From Hoplostethus atlanticus (lineage: Eukaryota > Chordata > Actinopteri > Trachichthyiformes > Trachichthyidae), in the NCBI GenBank assembly GCA_034670405.1, contig JAXDDX010000001.1, positions 2,702,501-2,766,500 of the forward strand: DNA of 64,000 bases. The letters run 5' to 3'. Below the pieces are notes generated by a model, which made no database searches, had not been told where the DNA came from, and worked only from the letters and a program-made list of their open reading frames with translations. The translations under genes and the position numbers were made by a program. This document shows, one piece after another, positions 32,945 to 44,195 of the stretch; the stretch's first letter is position 1; every line of letters begins with the position of its first letter.

Positions 32945-35570
32945 GACAAAAGCCCCCCCCAAAACCCCCAAAAAAGGGGGGTTTTTCCCAAAAAAGGAAA
33001 ACCCCCCAAATGCCCTTAAACCTTTTTTGAATCAAACAAAATTTTGAAAAAAATTTAAAATTTTTGACCCCCAAAAAATTTTCCAAAATTTAAAATTTTT
33101 TTTTTAAACCCCAAAAAAATTTTTTTAAGTTAAAATGGGTTTTTTTAAAAAGTTTTGTGGGGCCCCCAGGAAAAGGTTGGGTTTAAAAAGGGGGGGTTTA
33201 AAACGGGTCTAAATTTTTGCCCTGAAACCCTTTTTTGGGGAAGTCAGTCCCCCCCCTTGAAAATAGGTTTCCAACAAGAAACCGGCCCCTTTAATGACGG
33301 GCCCCCCTTTTTCCATGACCCTTAAAAGGAGGGTTTCAGGGTTTATTTTTTCATTGAAATAAGGGGGAATTTCTTTTTTATATAAAAACCTTTAGGGAAT
33401 TATTTTTTACACTATTTAAAAATTTTTTGCAAAATTTAAACCCCAAATTTTTAAAGTAAAAAAAATTTCCCCCAATTAAGAAAAAAGAAAAGTAAAATTT
33501 TTTATTTGGGTCCCTTTTTCTTAGCATTTTGCAAGTTCAAAACCCCCACGGAAAAGGTCAAAAAAAAGTTTTGATCCTAAAAATGGTTTTGTAATGTCTT
33601 TTTTCCCCACAACCTGATTCTGAAGGTTACACGTTCAATTTTTTACCTTTTCACCCAAAAAATTTGGGGAAAGTATCAAAAATGTTAGCTTTTGGCAAAA
33701 TACTTTAAAAACTTTTTTAAAAACCGTAAAAAACCCAATTTAATGAAAATTTCTTGGGAAGGTTAACTTTTTTTAAAATGGTTTTAAAGGTTTGAAAATA
33801 TTTTCTTATTTCTCCGCTCCATTTTTTTTATTTTTCCCATTTGCAAGGGCCCCCAGGGTCCCCCCCGGAATAGTAATAAAGTCTAACCCCGGACGGGTCT
33901 TTGGGTAATTCCAAGGAGAAGGGAACCCGGGGAGTTCGGGCCAAAAAATCAAAGGATCAATTCCCCTCAGGCCAAAAAAAGGGGGGGGTTTTTAGTATCA
34001 AAAGATTGTTTGAAATCTGCTTTTTGGTCGTTTAGGGCCAAAAATAAGTTGATAACTCCCATGCCTTTGCAGTACCTTTTTTTCCTTTAAAACCCCTGGG
34101 CTAGTGGGGGGAAAATTTTGGGGGGGGGTTTTCTATAACCGGGGTGGTGCCTTTTCTATTTTTTGAGGGGAATTTAATTCGGGTACATAAAAGGGCCCAA
34201 ACCCTAAAACCAAAAACTTTTTCATTAAAACCAAAAATCCTGTAAAAAAATTAAACCCGCAGTTTTTTTTTTCTCTTTTCAAATTTTTTCCCCCTGGGGC
34301 CCGTTCAAGGCCTAAAGGGAAAAATTTGTAAAAATTTAAATTGGACAACTTTGGGGGATTTTAAAAAACCCCCTTGGGGAAACTTTAATTTGGCTTGGGC
34401 CCTTTTAACTAATAAGCAGGTTTTTTTAGCCCCCTTGCCCCCGGGGAAAATTAGGGGAATTTGCTTTCCCTTTCTCGAAAAATAATGGGGGGTTTGTTTT
34501 TTCCTAGGGGGGAAAAATTTTGGATTGGGAAAAAGTTCGCTTTTGGTTTTTTTTTTTTTTTAATTTTCCTTTTTTTTTTCCTCAAAGCAAAAATTTTTTG
34601 ATTTTTTTTTTGGGGTTTTCTAATTTACCCTTAAAATTTTTGGGGCTCCGTTTTCTACCCCGGGGGTTCGGGGGGCTGCGGGTTTAAAACCCCTGTAAAA
34701 ATCCCCGGGGGTTGCGCGGGTCGCCCCCTTCATAACTGGACCCCCCTTTTATCCCTTAAATTATCGACCAAAAAAGGGGAATAGTCCGGGAAAAAAATAA
34801 AAATTAAAAACACCACCGAGAAAAAAGGGTTTGTTTGGGGTTTTTTAGGCCAAGCCCCTTTGTCGGTTTTTCCCCGGGGTCCTTGGGAATGACTAAATTG
34901 CCTGGGGGTTTTCCTTTTGGGGGGGGGAAAGTTTGTTTCCGGGCAAATGGGGCAAACGGATTTGTTTTTTTTTGGGAAATGAAGATTTGGACAAAAAGGA
35001 AGAATTTTTAAAATGTTGTCTCATTCAGACGCGGGGGTTCCCCCCCGGGTTTTACTTGGTCGCAACCCCTTTTCCCCGGGTTTCACCCCCCCCCAGTTTT
35101 TTTGGGGGGGGGTGTGCCGGGGTATGTGGGCCCCAAAGGTGGAACCCTTTTCCTGTGAAAAAACATAATGACAAAAACCCCCCAAAAAAAATTTTTATTG
35201 AAAGAAATGTTCCCTCAAGGAGGGAGCCCCGGACAAGCCCCCCGTGGATTTCGGGAACCCCCTTTCCCCCGGGCCCCCCCTTTTTCCCCCTTAAAAAAGC
35301 CTCCCCTCCACGGGGGAAAAATTTCCCCTTCCCTTTTTTAAATTTTCAATCCCCCCCTGTAGTTTCCCAAACAAGGGGTTTAATTTCCTTTTTGTTTTTG
35401 GGGAAAAACCAGAAAACAAAGAAGGGGATGAGGAACTCTGGTCAAAAAACCAAGGGGGAAAGTTTAGGAGGTTCCCCAAAAAAAAAAACCTGAAAAATTC
35501 CACACCCCCAAAAAGAAAAAAAAAAATTTAAAAAGTGAAAGTGAAGTTTTGGGAAAGCCGCATTTAAATT
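32945..35570. other. Low-quality, homopolymer-inflated sequence (probable assembly artefact)
   Basis: Composition changes sharply to runs of cccc, gggg, aaaa and tttt throughout, with almost no ordinary dinucleotide texture. Normal sequence resumes near 35575. Part of it (about 33025-33460) follows 31735-32230 block by block, with homopolymer errors and losses. The region should not be used to call genes, and all reading frames inside it are unreliable. Confidence 0.85.
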
Positions 35571-35814
35571 TTTTAAATCTGCCACTGCAACTTCTCAGAT
35601 GGCGTCTTGGGCATCACAAATGTTCAATCTGCACGTAAAATTGTTGCAGAGAATTTGATGCCCAAGTGATTAAATCTGAGCAAATATATTTCAAGTGTGC
35701 AGCTGCTTCTCTGACTTCAGATTAACAGGTGGGTGAATATCTTCCGAGTGTAAAAGCCATCATCAAGTTCTCAGGTGTTTGGCTAGCAGAAACCTTCATA
35801 GGTCTCCCTGTGGG

Positions 35815-36075
35815 CGACACGGTGGCCCAGTGGTTAGCACTGTGGCCTCACAGCAAGAAGGACACGGGTCCTCTCTGTGTGGAGTCTGCATGTTCTCCCC
35901 GTGTTGGCGTGGGTTTCCTCCGGGTCCTCCGGTTTCCTCCCACAGTCCAAAGACATGCAGGTCAGGTGGATTGGAGACTCTAAATTGCCCTGAAAGTGAT
36001 TGACAGTCGATCTGTGTTGGCCTTGTGATGGATTGGCGACCTGTCCAGGGTCTTTCTCTGTCTTTCACTAAATAA
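35815..36075 (+). mobile_element. Common teleost interspersed repeat
   Basis: It contains gcgacacggtggcccagtgg, then ttagcactgtggcctcacag, gcatgttctccccgtgt, gtgggtttcctccgggt and cagtccaaagacatgcaggt in that order. This ordered set recurs very widely in fish genomes. Whether it is a SINE or a non-autonomous DNA element is not decided from this copy. Confidence 0.7.
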
Positions 36076-36505
36076 ACCCAGTCGCTCAAAAAGCAAAATT
36101 CACTTGTGTGTTTTAGCAGTAGTATATATTCACTTTTATTTTAGCTTTTATTCAGTGGTTAGTAGAAGTGGAATGTTTCTTTCCAACAGCACAGATATGG
36201 AGACAGACTCTCTCGCCATCAAACTATGGAAGCGTATAGTTAACTTAATCCAAATGTTAATGCAAAGTGGAACATGAAGATGCAATCCAATAGCATTTTA
36301 ATTTTCCACTTTTGCATGCATCATTTGAGTCAATGAGTCAATATTCATTCAGAGAATGACTGACAGGCGTTGCTTCTCACTTTTCACATTTGAATTAACA
36401 TTTGAAATGTTATTTTCATCTTCCTTTCATTTTCATTTTCCAATCTGCACTAACCTTTGGATTAAGTTAATTATACGCTTCCATATCAAACATGCATGCA
36501 CATCC

Positions 36506-36538
<33 letters not shown>
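36506..36538. repeat. CA microsatellite
   Basis: Uninterrupted CA tract of 33 bp. Confidence 0.95.
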
Positions 36539-36540
<2 letters not shown>

Positions 36541-36798
36541 GGAATAAAGTTAAAGACACCCAACTTTTCCAGTTATTTTCTATTCTATTCTTTTTGACAC
36601 TGGTCTAGTCAAGCTTGTTCTTTTCCAGCTTTCCTCAGCTTATCAATTGATTGCTTCAGACTACAGCTACTCAGCAGGGAGTGTGTCTTTACTAGATCAG
36701 AAGATGTGTAAGGTCGCCGTGACACGAATGACAATGGTCGCAAAATCCCAAAAATGATGAAAAGTGATAAATTACCGGTGTTCAGGGTAAAAGGGTAG

Positions 36799-36838
36799 TT
36801 CCCATACCGGGAGTCGAACCCGCGCCGCCTGGGTAAAA
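36799..36838 (-). pseudogene. tRNA-Glu 3'-half (fragment)
   Basis: Read on the minus strand, this has the 3' anticodon-stem side (TTTTACCCAGG), a short variable loop, the T-arm GCGGGTTCGACTCCCGG and the acceptor strand TATGGGAA. These match the 3' half of eukaryotic tRNA-Glu (UUC type). The 5' half, including the D-arm, is missing. The discriminator is not followed by CCA but by ctacccttttacc, which holds a T4 run, so this fragment appears to derive from a gene copy and not a reverse-transcribed mature tRNA. Confidence 0.65.
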
Positions 36839-36924
36839 ACAACACAATAAATGTCCTTTGTATGCCTATGATATGTGTCCCGTAAACGGTCGTTTTGGAG
36901 CCAGAGGGACAGAGGTTGTTTCTT

Positions 36925-38155
36925 CCATAGACATATATACATAGACGGCGCATTGGCCTGTGGATCGTATGTAAACGTCGCCGCCATATTGGACCGGGCA
37001 AGACTGGCCTGTAAACAGGGGAGCTGCGTTTTTTCTGTATGAAAAGCACTATAATGTTTACATTTCTCAACCGATTTCAGTGAGACGTTTTTATATTCAA
37101 GGGTTTATGATCTACGTGGAGTAGAAAAAAAAGTTTTGTCTCCAGTTACGTAGAATCTCGATCGTTAGGTTATAATCGCTGTGTATCAACTCTTTCTCTT
37201 TGGGAAACCTTCAAAGTGTGAGAAAAGTTAGCTAGCCAGCTAACTACAGTCAGATTCATAATATGTCAGCCGCTTAGCCGAAACAAGTAGCTTGTCATAA
37301 AAATCGGTTTGGAGAAATATAGATATATAAATATAGATGAAAATCTCGATTATATGCCATTTGAATTTTCCCTCTTTACTTGTCCTCTGGGGATCAATAA
37401 AGGCGTATCTTATCTTATAATAGTCTTTGTCTGTAATTGTCTGTCTTCGAGTATATCTGTATCCTTTCACTGCTATACAAATATAGAAAGCAGACTGACT
37501 GCCAGTGTCTCACTATTTTAATTTGTATTTGCCGATTTTGTTCCATTTTTCTCAATGATGGTCAATTATTAGTACTTAAAAACGCGCTATTTAGATTTCC
37601 CCCCCCAGTATTTTAAAGTGAATGAGCTGTATTCTGACCTGGAGCACAAGAAAAGCTAAAATGATCGGGACATAGACAGAAAAATAACTTTCTGCACATT
37701 TCATGTACATTAAATTAGATTATATATGGACGTCTCCACAAGTATTAACCAAGGAAAATAAGCCAAATCCATGCTTGACAAACCTGAGTTTTTACAATGC
37801 CTTATGACAATGAATTATTTTCCACCACGTAGGTAATTCAGTTCATGTGAGTCTAACGTTGACACTGCTCTCTTGAGCGTCTAGCAGCGATTATAGCCTA
37901 ACTAAGTAACTGGAGACAAAACTTTTTTTTTCTACTCCACATAGATCATAAACCCTTGAATATAAAAAAGGACTCATTGAAATCGGTTGAGAAATGTAAA
38001 CGTTATAGTGCTTTTCATCCAGAAAAACTGCAGCTCGCCTTTACTTGTAATTGTTTACAGGCCAGTCTTGCCCGGACCAATATGGCGGCGACGTTTACGT
38101 ATCGTAGCAATGGGCAGAAGCAGTCAATGCGGCGTCTATGTATATATGTCTATGG
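36925..38155. mobile_element. Long inverted-repeat (foldback-like) element
   Basis: The left arm 36925-37181 and right arm 37885-38155 are reverse complements of each other over about 257-271 bp. Both outer ends start ccatagacatatatacatag, and both arms hold aacgtcgccgccatattgg and tcaagggtttatgatcta. The 700-bp loop has no transposase. I found no clear target-site duplication at the outer ends, so the transposon family is unresolved. Confidence 0.75.
37387..37418 (+). mobile_element. Retroposon-like tail inside the inverted-repeat element
   Basis: ctggggatcaataaagg followed by tatcttatcttata looks like the 3' terminus of a fish non-LTR retrotransposon or SINE. It lies in the loop of the inverted-repeat element, so it may be a nested insertion. 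Only the tail is recognisable. Confidence 0.4.
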
Positions 38156-38628
38156 TGCAGACAGTGCAGCTGCACTGGGGCCCAAGGCTGGTGGGGGCCC
38201 ATCTGATACAGGCCCCGTTGACTTTTACACTTAATGCAGCGAAGTTACCCGTACATTTTCGCAAAAGAGCATGTCTACATAATATGTCCACATAATGTAT
38301 TTTATCTTAGTAGAGAACCTATCAGCTTTATATACCTTATATATTTATATACTTTATATATATCACATAGCAATTACCGTTGACGGTTACAATATTTCAA
38401 AACTATATTTATTATACATAAATCGTATATAAACTATGAAATGAAATAATTAATCCTTTTCATATTATTGCTATTTTCGGATATGCACAGATTTCTGCGA
38501 AAGTTATCTGCACGTTGTAGTCCATTGACCAATCAACGTCAAGTAGTTGATCACGTGACGATAGCCAGTTTAGGCGCAAAATTTGAACATCAGTTAGCTA
38601 GCCGGTGACAAACACCTCGCAGCTACGG

Positions 38629-38860
38629 CGTTCAATTTTAAACAAAAGAGTGGGTCTCAAAAAAGAAAGGAAAGAAAGGACCAGGAGGATAAAAGGCTCC
38701 CAAAAGGTACCAAAATTGGATGGATTTTTTAAAAAGCAGTCGCCTGCCCGAAGACGGTTCCTCCAGCAGCAGCAGCAACCGTGAACCGCAAGCACTTTTT
38801 GGCAGTTGAATGTCGGCATCACCACCGCTGCATCCATCGAGGTCGAAACCTTGCAGGTAG
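38629..38860 (+). pseudogene. Possible hAT/ZMYM-type transposase N-terminal remnant
   Basis: One frame reads KQKSGSQKRKERKDQEDKRL, then after a one-base shift KLDGFFKKQSPARRRFLQ. A basic start followed by a KxDxFF motif is typical of the N-terminus of fish hAT/ZMYM-like proteins. A frameshift near 38715 and a stop soon after show it is not functional. A donor-like aggtagg follows at about 38857. The assignment rests on short motifs only. Confidence 0.35.
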
Positions 38861-38981
38861 GATAGCAAGCTAGATATAGTCTTAAATAATCGCAGGCTAC
38901 TGTTAGATATATATTACAAGTTAGATATAAACGATGGTGGGCTTGCTAGGCTATAACTAGGTAAATTTTGGTAGCTACAAG

Positions 38982-39581
38982 CATACACGTGGGTGCTCCG
39001 GTGCTCGAGCACCCACCGAAAAGGTTGAGCACCCATGGGGAAGTCCGATTAAAAAATAAATTAATAAATAAATGTATTTTTTTAAAAACCGCATCTATTT
39101 ATTATATTATTACTTATTATTATCGGTGAACGTTTTAACTACAAATCGCATTATCCAATTAAACTTGTTACAGCTCTGTGCGTGTGTAGGCTACGTTAAG
39201 GGGCGTAGTCACGTAGCCAACTGCCAATGTAACGTTAGAGTCGGCTAAACCAACGTTGTTCCATCACGTAGCTAGCTACACAGCAAATGTGAAACACGGG
39301 TGATGATAGGGTAAAAACGTACAAATTTGTAATTAAAAAACCGAGAGAGATACCGAGTGTAAAGACAGTCAAAGTGAGGCATCCACCACCAGTGATGAAT
39401 TTGTAGCAGAGCAGTGTTGCATTTCGTTTCGGTGTGTGTCTGCGTCCGACAGATGCCAGTAGCCTGCACCACGGTAATTACTAAAGCAAGCGCAATAAAA
39501 GTGATTTTGTGACAATCTTCACCTTGGTGGTATTCACTTAATTTGAGCACCCACTGGCAAAAACATAAATCGGCGCCTATG
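38982..39581. mobile_element. Non-autonomous hAT-like DNA transposon
   Basis: A 600-bp insertion flanked by perfect 8-bp direct repeats GCTACAAG (38974-38981 and 39582-39589). Both ends start CATA when read inward, and both carry a nearby GTGGGTGCTC motif (left catacacgtgggtgctcc; right, reversed, has agtgggtgctc). Eight-base duplications and CA-starting ends are the hAT signature. No transposase frame is present. Confidence 0.8.
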
Positions 39582-39948
39582 GCTACAAGCTAGTTAAGAT
39601 GGGGGATTTGATTTGGGGTATTTGATGGCCGCCGTGCCAGCCTGTTAGAGAGAGTTGGGTCGCTGCCGAGCACCTGTCTTATTGTGTGTGTGGCAAAGCC
39701 ACTGTGCAATATACAGTAGGCCTGTATTGTGTGCTGCCTTGCCAAACCATGCCTCTTTTCAGTTGTTTGGTCTTCTGTGGTGTTCCTCTGTTATTGACCC
39801 AAGGAGTAGCCTGTTCCTATTCAAAAGTTAGCTATAGGCTAGTTATGGAAACATCCCAGCTATAGTTAGTTGATTACTTGACCTCAATCCCTACTTTCCC
39901 GATAACTTAAGTAACTCATCTGACTGTAAAATACACCATCTTATAGGT

Positions 39949-39950
<2 letters not shown>

Positions 39951-40016
<66 letters not shown>
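39951..40016. repeat. TG microsatellite
   Basis: 66-bp uninterrupted TG tract. Confidence 0.97.
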
Positions 40017-40017
<1 letters not shown>

Positions 40018-41023
40018 AGAGCGGGGGCCCTCATAAGTAGGTGCACTGTTGCCCGTCATAACTACCTTACTCTGGTGGTACAGTCTGATGGCTGTTGACA
40101 CAGAAGAACATCTAAAGTGCTTTGTGTTGCACAGTGGGAGAATGACTTGGAGGTCAAAGGTGCTCTGTAACTGTATCACCATTGGGTGGGTGGGAGGTAT
40201 TGTCCCGGATGAAGGTCGGTTTAGTCCTCATCTTCCCCTCTGCTACTACCTCCAGAGTGGCCATGCTCAGTCCTACAACAGAGCCAGCCTTTTTCACAAG
40301 TTCGTTAAACCCACCACAAAACAATGGCCACCACCGGTCGATAAAACATTAAAACATGTTGAGTCTGTTGCACACATTGAAAGGCCTCCTCAAGAAGAAC
40401 AATCCACTCTACCATCTCAGGTACACTGCCTCCATGCTGTCAGTTGAGTCCAGGGAAACCTAGTGATGTCCCACCTCAGTGTCGTTTTACTGACACTGAG
40501 CTGCAAATGGCTCTCCTTGCACCACCCAAAGAGGCTCTACACCAGACCAGTAGATGGTGATAAAGCATCACAAAACCATTGCCTTCCTTTCATGGGTTGA
40601 ATTGTACAACTCCATGTGAGCAAGGACACTGAGTCACATCAAAAGATCAAGGTTTTTTCACATTCATGAAAATGTATTTTATGTTGTCCATCATATATCA
40701 TACTTGCACTGTGCTTTTTATGCTTTGAGGTCCTGTTGTTTGTCAGTATGTACGTTGTCAATATGTCTCTGCATCAACTCACAAAGACACAAAATTCTTG
40801 ATTATTTGTTGTGCTTGGAGATAAAAGTGATCGAAGGGGTTTGATGACTGGATTGGTAATATGAGATGAATTTCAACTGCTCTCTCTGGTTCAGTTGGGT
40901 TCAGGGTTTCCGTGCTTTCTGTCCCTTGGCAGTGAGGACAACAATCCAACTGTCTAGGTGTTCAAGTGTCCAATTCAACTCACCTCCACATGATTTTCAA
41001 GATCATATTTGTTGCTATGAGAG

Positions 41024-41024
<1 letters not shown>

Positions 41025-41061
<37 letters not shown>
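41025..41061. repeat. AC microsatellite
   Basis: About 18 uninterrupted AC units. Confidence 0.97.
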
Positions 41062-41063
<2 letters not shown>

Positions 41064-42325
41064 TCATACAGGGAAACAGTTGGCCTTTAACAGTATCAGT
41101 TTCATCTTTTGATCCACCATGTCTGCCTCCCAATCCATGAGAACCACACACATGATTATCTTCACTGCCAACTGGGTTATCAGTATTTTGGCGCCTCCCC
41201 ATAAGGACATTATAGACTGTACTATCAGCAATGTTGCCAATGTTTTTGAAGGGAATGGTGTCAACTTTGACTGTAACTGGGTGAGACTGAATGAGGTCAT
41301 TTTTAGGTATTGTGTTACAAGTCTAGAGTGTCCATTTTGTAACAGCTGCATGCGATGTGTGGGGGATTGCAGTCGACCACCTATTCACTGCACATGGCTT
41401 TGGTGGGGTGTCAGAGACGGGCATGGTCCAACTGGAGGAGATATGGGATGAGGGAGTTAGTGGTGGACCCCAGGGGTTCAGAACTATGTGCCAACAGCCT
41501 ATGGGCATATGTGGTCTGGTGGAAAATGGACTTATATTGTTTGATCCATGAATGCAAGACTCTGGTGTGAATCGCACATTAAGGCGAGCAGAAAACAGAA
41601 CACAGTTACTGAAGTATGTAGGGGATTTTCACATTTGCTCAGGGATCTTTTTATGATTTCATGCAATTCTTGGCTGGAAAAACACAGATAACTTTTGGCC
41701 ATATTGTGCAGGCATCATTGAGGTTAAATCCTCTTTATTATTGGCACAAAACAAAGCTGCTATTTTCTTATCGAACAAAGCAGGATAGTCACAAAAGCAT
41801 GCTGACAGTCATTTAGAATATGCACAGAATTATGACCAGTGGCAGTGTTTTAGTTGTGGAAAATACTTTCCCATTGTAAAACTTCAGGCTGTTAAGCAGA
41901 CTGGAAAATGTTGCCCCATGTCCACATAGTTAGAATGAATGAGGCAAAGGCCAGACTATAGGCATGGGCTGTGACCGGCCCTTTGTCTGTGAGAGACTGG
42001 CAGGCAAGATACTTGATAATAACAGTAGAGGGAAAAGGCTCATTATTTTTAACAGTTTAACACTCCAATCAAGAGACCTATCTGGAGATTTTAACACACT
42101 GTTGTAGCCCGCGTCACCAGGGTGTATTAAACCTCTTAAGAGAATGTTGTCTTTGTTCTACTGCTGTGAGACTAACAAGAGGCCTGTGGGTATATACAAC
42201 CCAGTTAATCACACACACCCAATGTGATGACACAGACAACAGGCCATACAAGCTTACTGAGAGCCTCAGTTTCATGTGGCTTGTGGCTGTGTGTGAAAAA
42301 CAAGCTGCACTATTTGCTCTACGTA

Positions 42326-42913
42326 CACTATATGGCCAAAAGTCAGTGGACACCCCTATTAATTATTGAGTTCAGGTGTTTCAGTCACCCTGTTTTTCAG
42401 GGTTTGGGCTTGGCCCCTAAGTTCCAGTGAAGGGTAATCTTAATGCTACAGGATACAAAGACACTTTAGCCAATTGGGCGCTTCCAACTTTGTGTCAACA
42501 GTTTGGGGAAGGCCCTTTGCTGTTCCAGCATGACTGTGCCCCTGTGCACAAAGCGAGGTCCATAAAGACATGGTTAGACCAGTTTGGTGTGGAGGAACTC
42601 GATTGGCCTGCACAGAGCCCTGACCTCAACCCCGTTGAACACCTTTGGGAGGAATTAGAAGGCCGACTGCGAGCCAGGCCTTCTCGTCCAACATCACTGC
42701 CCGACCTCACTAATGCTCTTTTGGCTGAATGGGCACAAATTCCCACAGACACACTCCAAAAGCTTGTGGAAAGCCTCCCAGAAGAGTGGCGGCTGTTATC
42801 GCCGCAAAGGGGGGACCAACTCCATATTAATGCCCATGGTTTTAGAATGGGATGTCCAGCAAGCTCATATAGGTGTGATGGTCAGGTGTCCACTGACCTT
42901 TGGCCATGTAGTG
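42326..42913 (+). mobile_element. Tc1-like transposon, internally deleted
   Basis: The ends are inverted repeats (left cactatatggccaaaagtca; right reversed cactacatggccaaaggtca), bordered by TA duplications at 42324-42325 and 42914-42915. The 588-bp length is well under the usual 1.3-1.7 kb of Tc1 elements. Only the C-terminal part of the transposase remains. Confidence 0.92.
42427..42842 (+). pseudogene. Tc1-family transposase, C-terminal fragment
   Basis: The frame covers the C-terminal part of a DDE transposase. FQHDCAPVHKA carries the second catalytic Asp, and WPAQSPDLNPVEHLWEEL carries the third acidic residue. The N-terminal paired-type DNA-binding domains and the first catalytic Asp are deleted. 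A one-base loss near 42778, just after VESLP, shifts the frame and alters the last part of the protein, so the product cannot be active. It lies wholly inside the transposon at 42326-42913. Confidence 0.9.
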
Positions 42914-44163
42914 TATGTATTCAGTGGAAAAGTTTGCAAAGCTTATGAAAAATAAACTAATGGTCACAGGGGAGTTCCTGTCAAGGTAGCCCAGCCCAGA
43001 GAAGAGTGTGTGCATTTTTCCACGCCTAATTATTTGCCTGCTACAGAAGACAGATCTTTTCAAACAACAGGGGAAGCGTCTAACTAGGCTAACACAGCCA
43101 AAGAGTCCTTGCTTCATTAGTTCCATGTAGCAAGATGGAGTAGTCTCGTCTTGAAACACTCAAACTGTCACTGCGTTGTCCTTTGATATTGTAGAATGAC
43201 AGTGTTACAGAGAATTGCGTTAAACCTGTCACATGAGAGCGCCATTGCTTATCAATATATATTACATTCCTGTTACAGTCAAACTAATGATGTTCTGATG
43301 TTCCTTTTCTGTGGCTCCCCAAACCAGTGAGAATCATGGTGTAAGATACTGTTGTAACACTGACTTTAACTCAGTATATTTTCCTCTTTGATTTAATCTG
43401 TCAGAAAAATGGACACAATGCCCTTGCTTTATATGAGCTAAGGAGGGCACTGTTGTCCTCAGCAAATGTATACCAGGATTTTGTTACCTGTTATATACCT
43501 GTTATAAACAGCCTTCTATCCCTAAGATGGTACATTGAACGAAGAGGTATTCTGGGCGTGTATAACAGCACCACAGAAGGGAAAGAGTGTATCGGTCCAA
43601 TCTAAGAGGTAGGCAAGAGTATTTGGAAATGATTTATGTCCCCATTTGCACTGATCCATAACCCAGTCTTTGACAGGGTTAACTCACATCAATCACTTCT
43701 CTGACGGGTCCTCTGCTCTTTCTGCGCTTCACTAAATGATAGGTTCTGTTTTCTTGTACCCAAGAGACATTGGGACTAGCCCTCCTCTGTCAAAGGTAGA
43801 TACAATCTCTAGACAAGAGAAAAATGGGAAATTCTTAAAGACTCAAAACGTTTGATCACACACTGCGTCACTGGCACTCACTGACAAAAATATTTTTAGT
43901 CCAATTCTCCCTCTATTTTTTAATCTCTCTTTTTATGTATAATGGAGTGACTGTGTTTTAACCACAAGAAACCTCCCCTATCTCCCAGGTATTCCTCCTT
44001 CAAAAGACCCTCAAACCCCAACAACATCCTTCCCCCCAAAACATCTCCACCCCTCTGTCTACCTGCTCTAATTAAGAGCCAGTCTAAGTGCCCCTGTCGA
44101 GTGTTAGTGGTGGGGTGTGGAGGGTTGCATGTTGGTCGACGGGGTCTTATTGTCTGGGCTAGA

Positions 44164-44195
44164 GTGTGGGTGTGTGGGTGTGTGTGTGTGTGTGT
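44164..44195. repeat. TG-rich microsatellite
   Basis: Imperfect TG repeat with ggg interruptions. Confidence 0.85.

Larger units (their letters stand above)
39590..42323. other. Intergenic with TG/AC microsatellites
   Basis: It holds a TG tract (39951-40016) and an AC tract (41025-41061). Several short frames occur, but none matches a family I recognise or has splice support. Confidence 0.6.

Noticed and set aside
34933..35493. 186-codon open frame
   Set aside because: Lies in the homopolymer-inflated block; the Pro/Lys/Phe-rich composition is a by-product of base-call runs.
36609..37070. 153-codon minus-strand frame
   Set aside because: Runs across the tRNA-Glu fragment and the left arm of the inverted-repeat element; no protein family.
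40049..40447. 132-codon plus-strand frame
   Set aside because: Not similar to any family I recognise, and lies in repeat-rich intergenic DNA next to a TG tract.
41119..41451. 110-codon plus-strand frame with several Cys and Trp
   Set aside because: Overlaps open frames on the other strand and matches no known domain.
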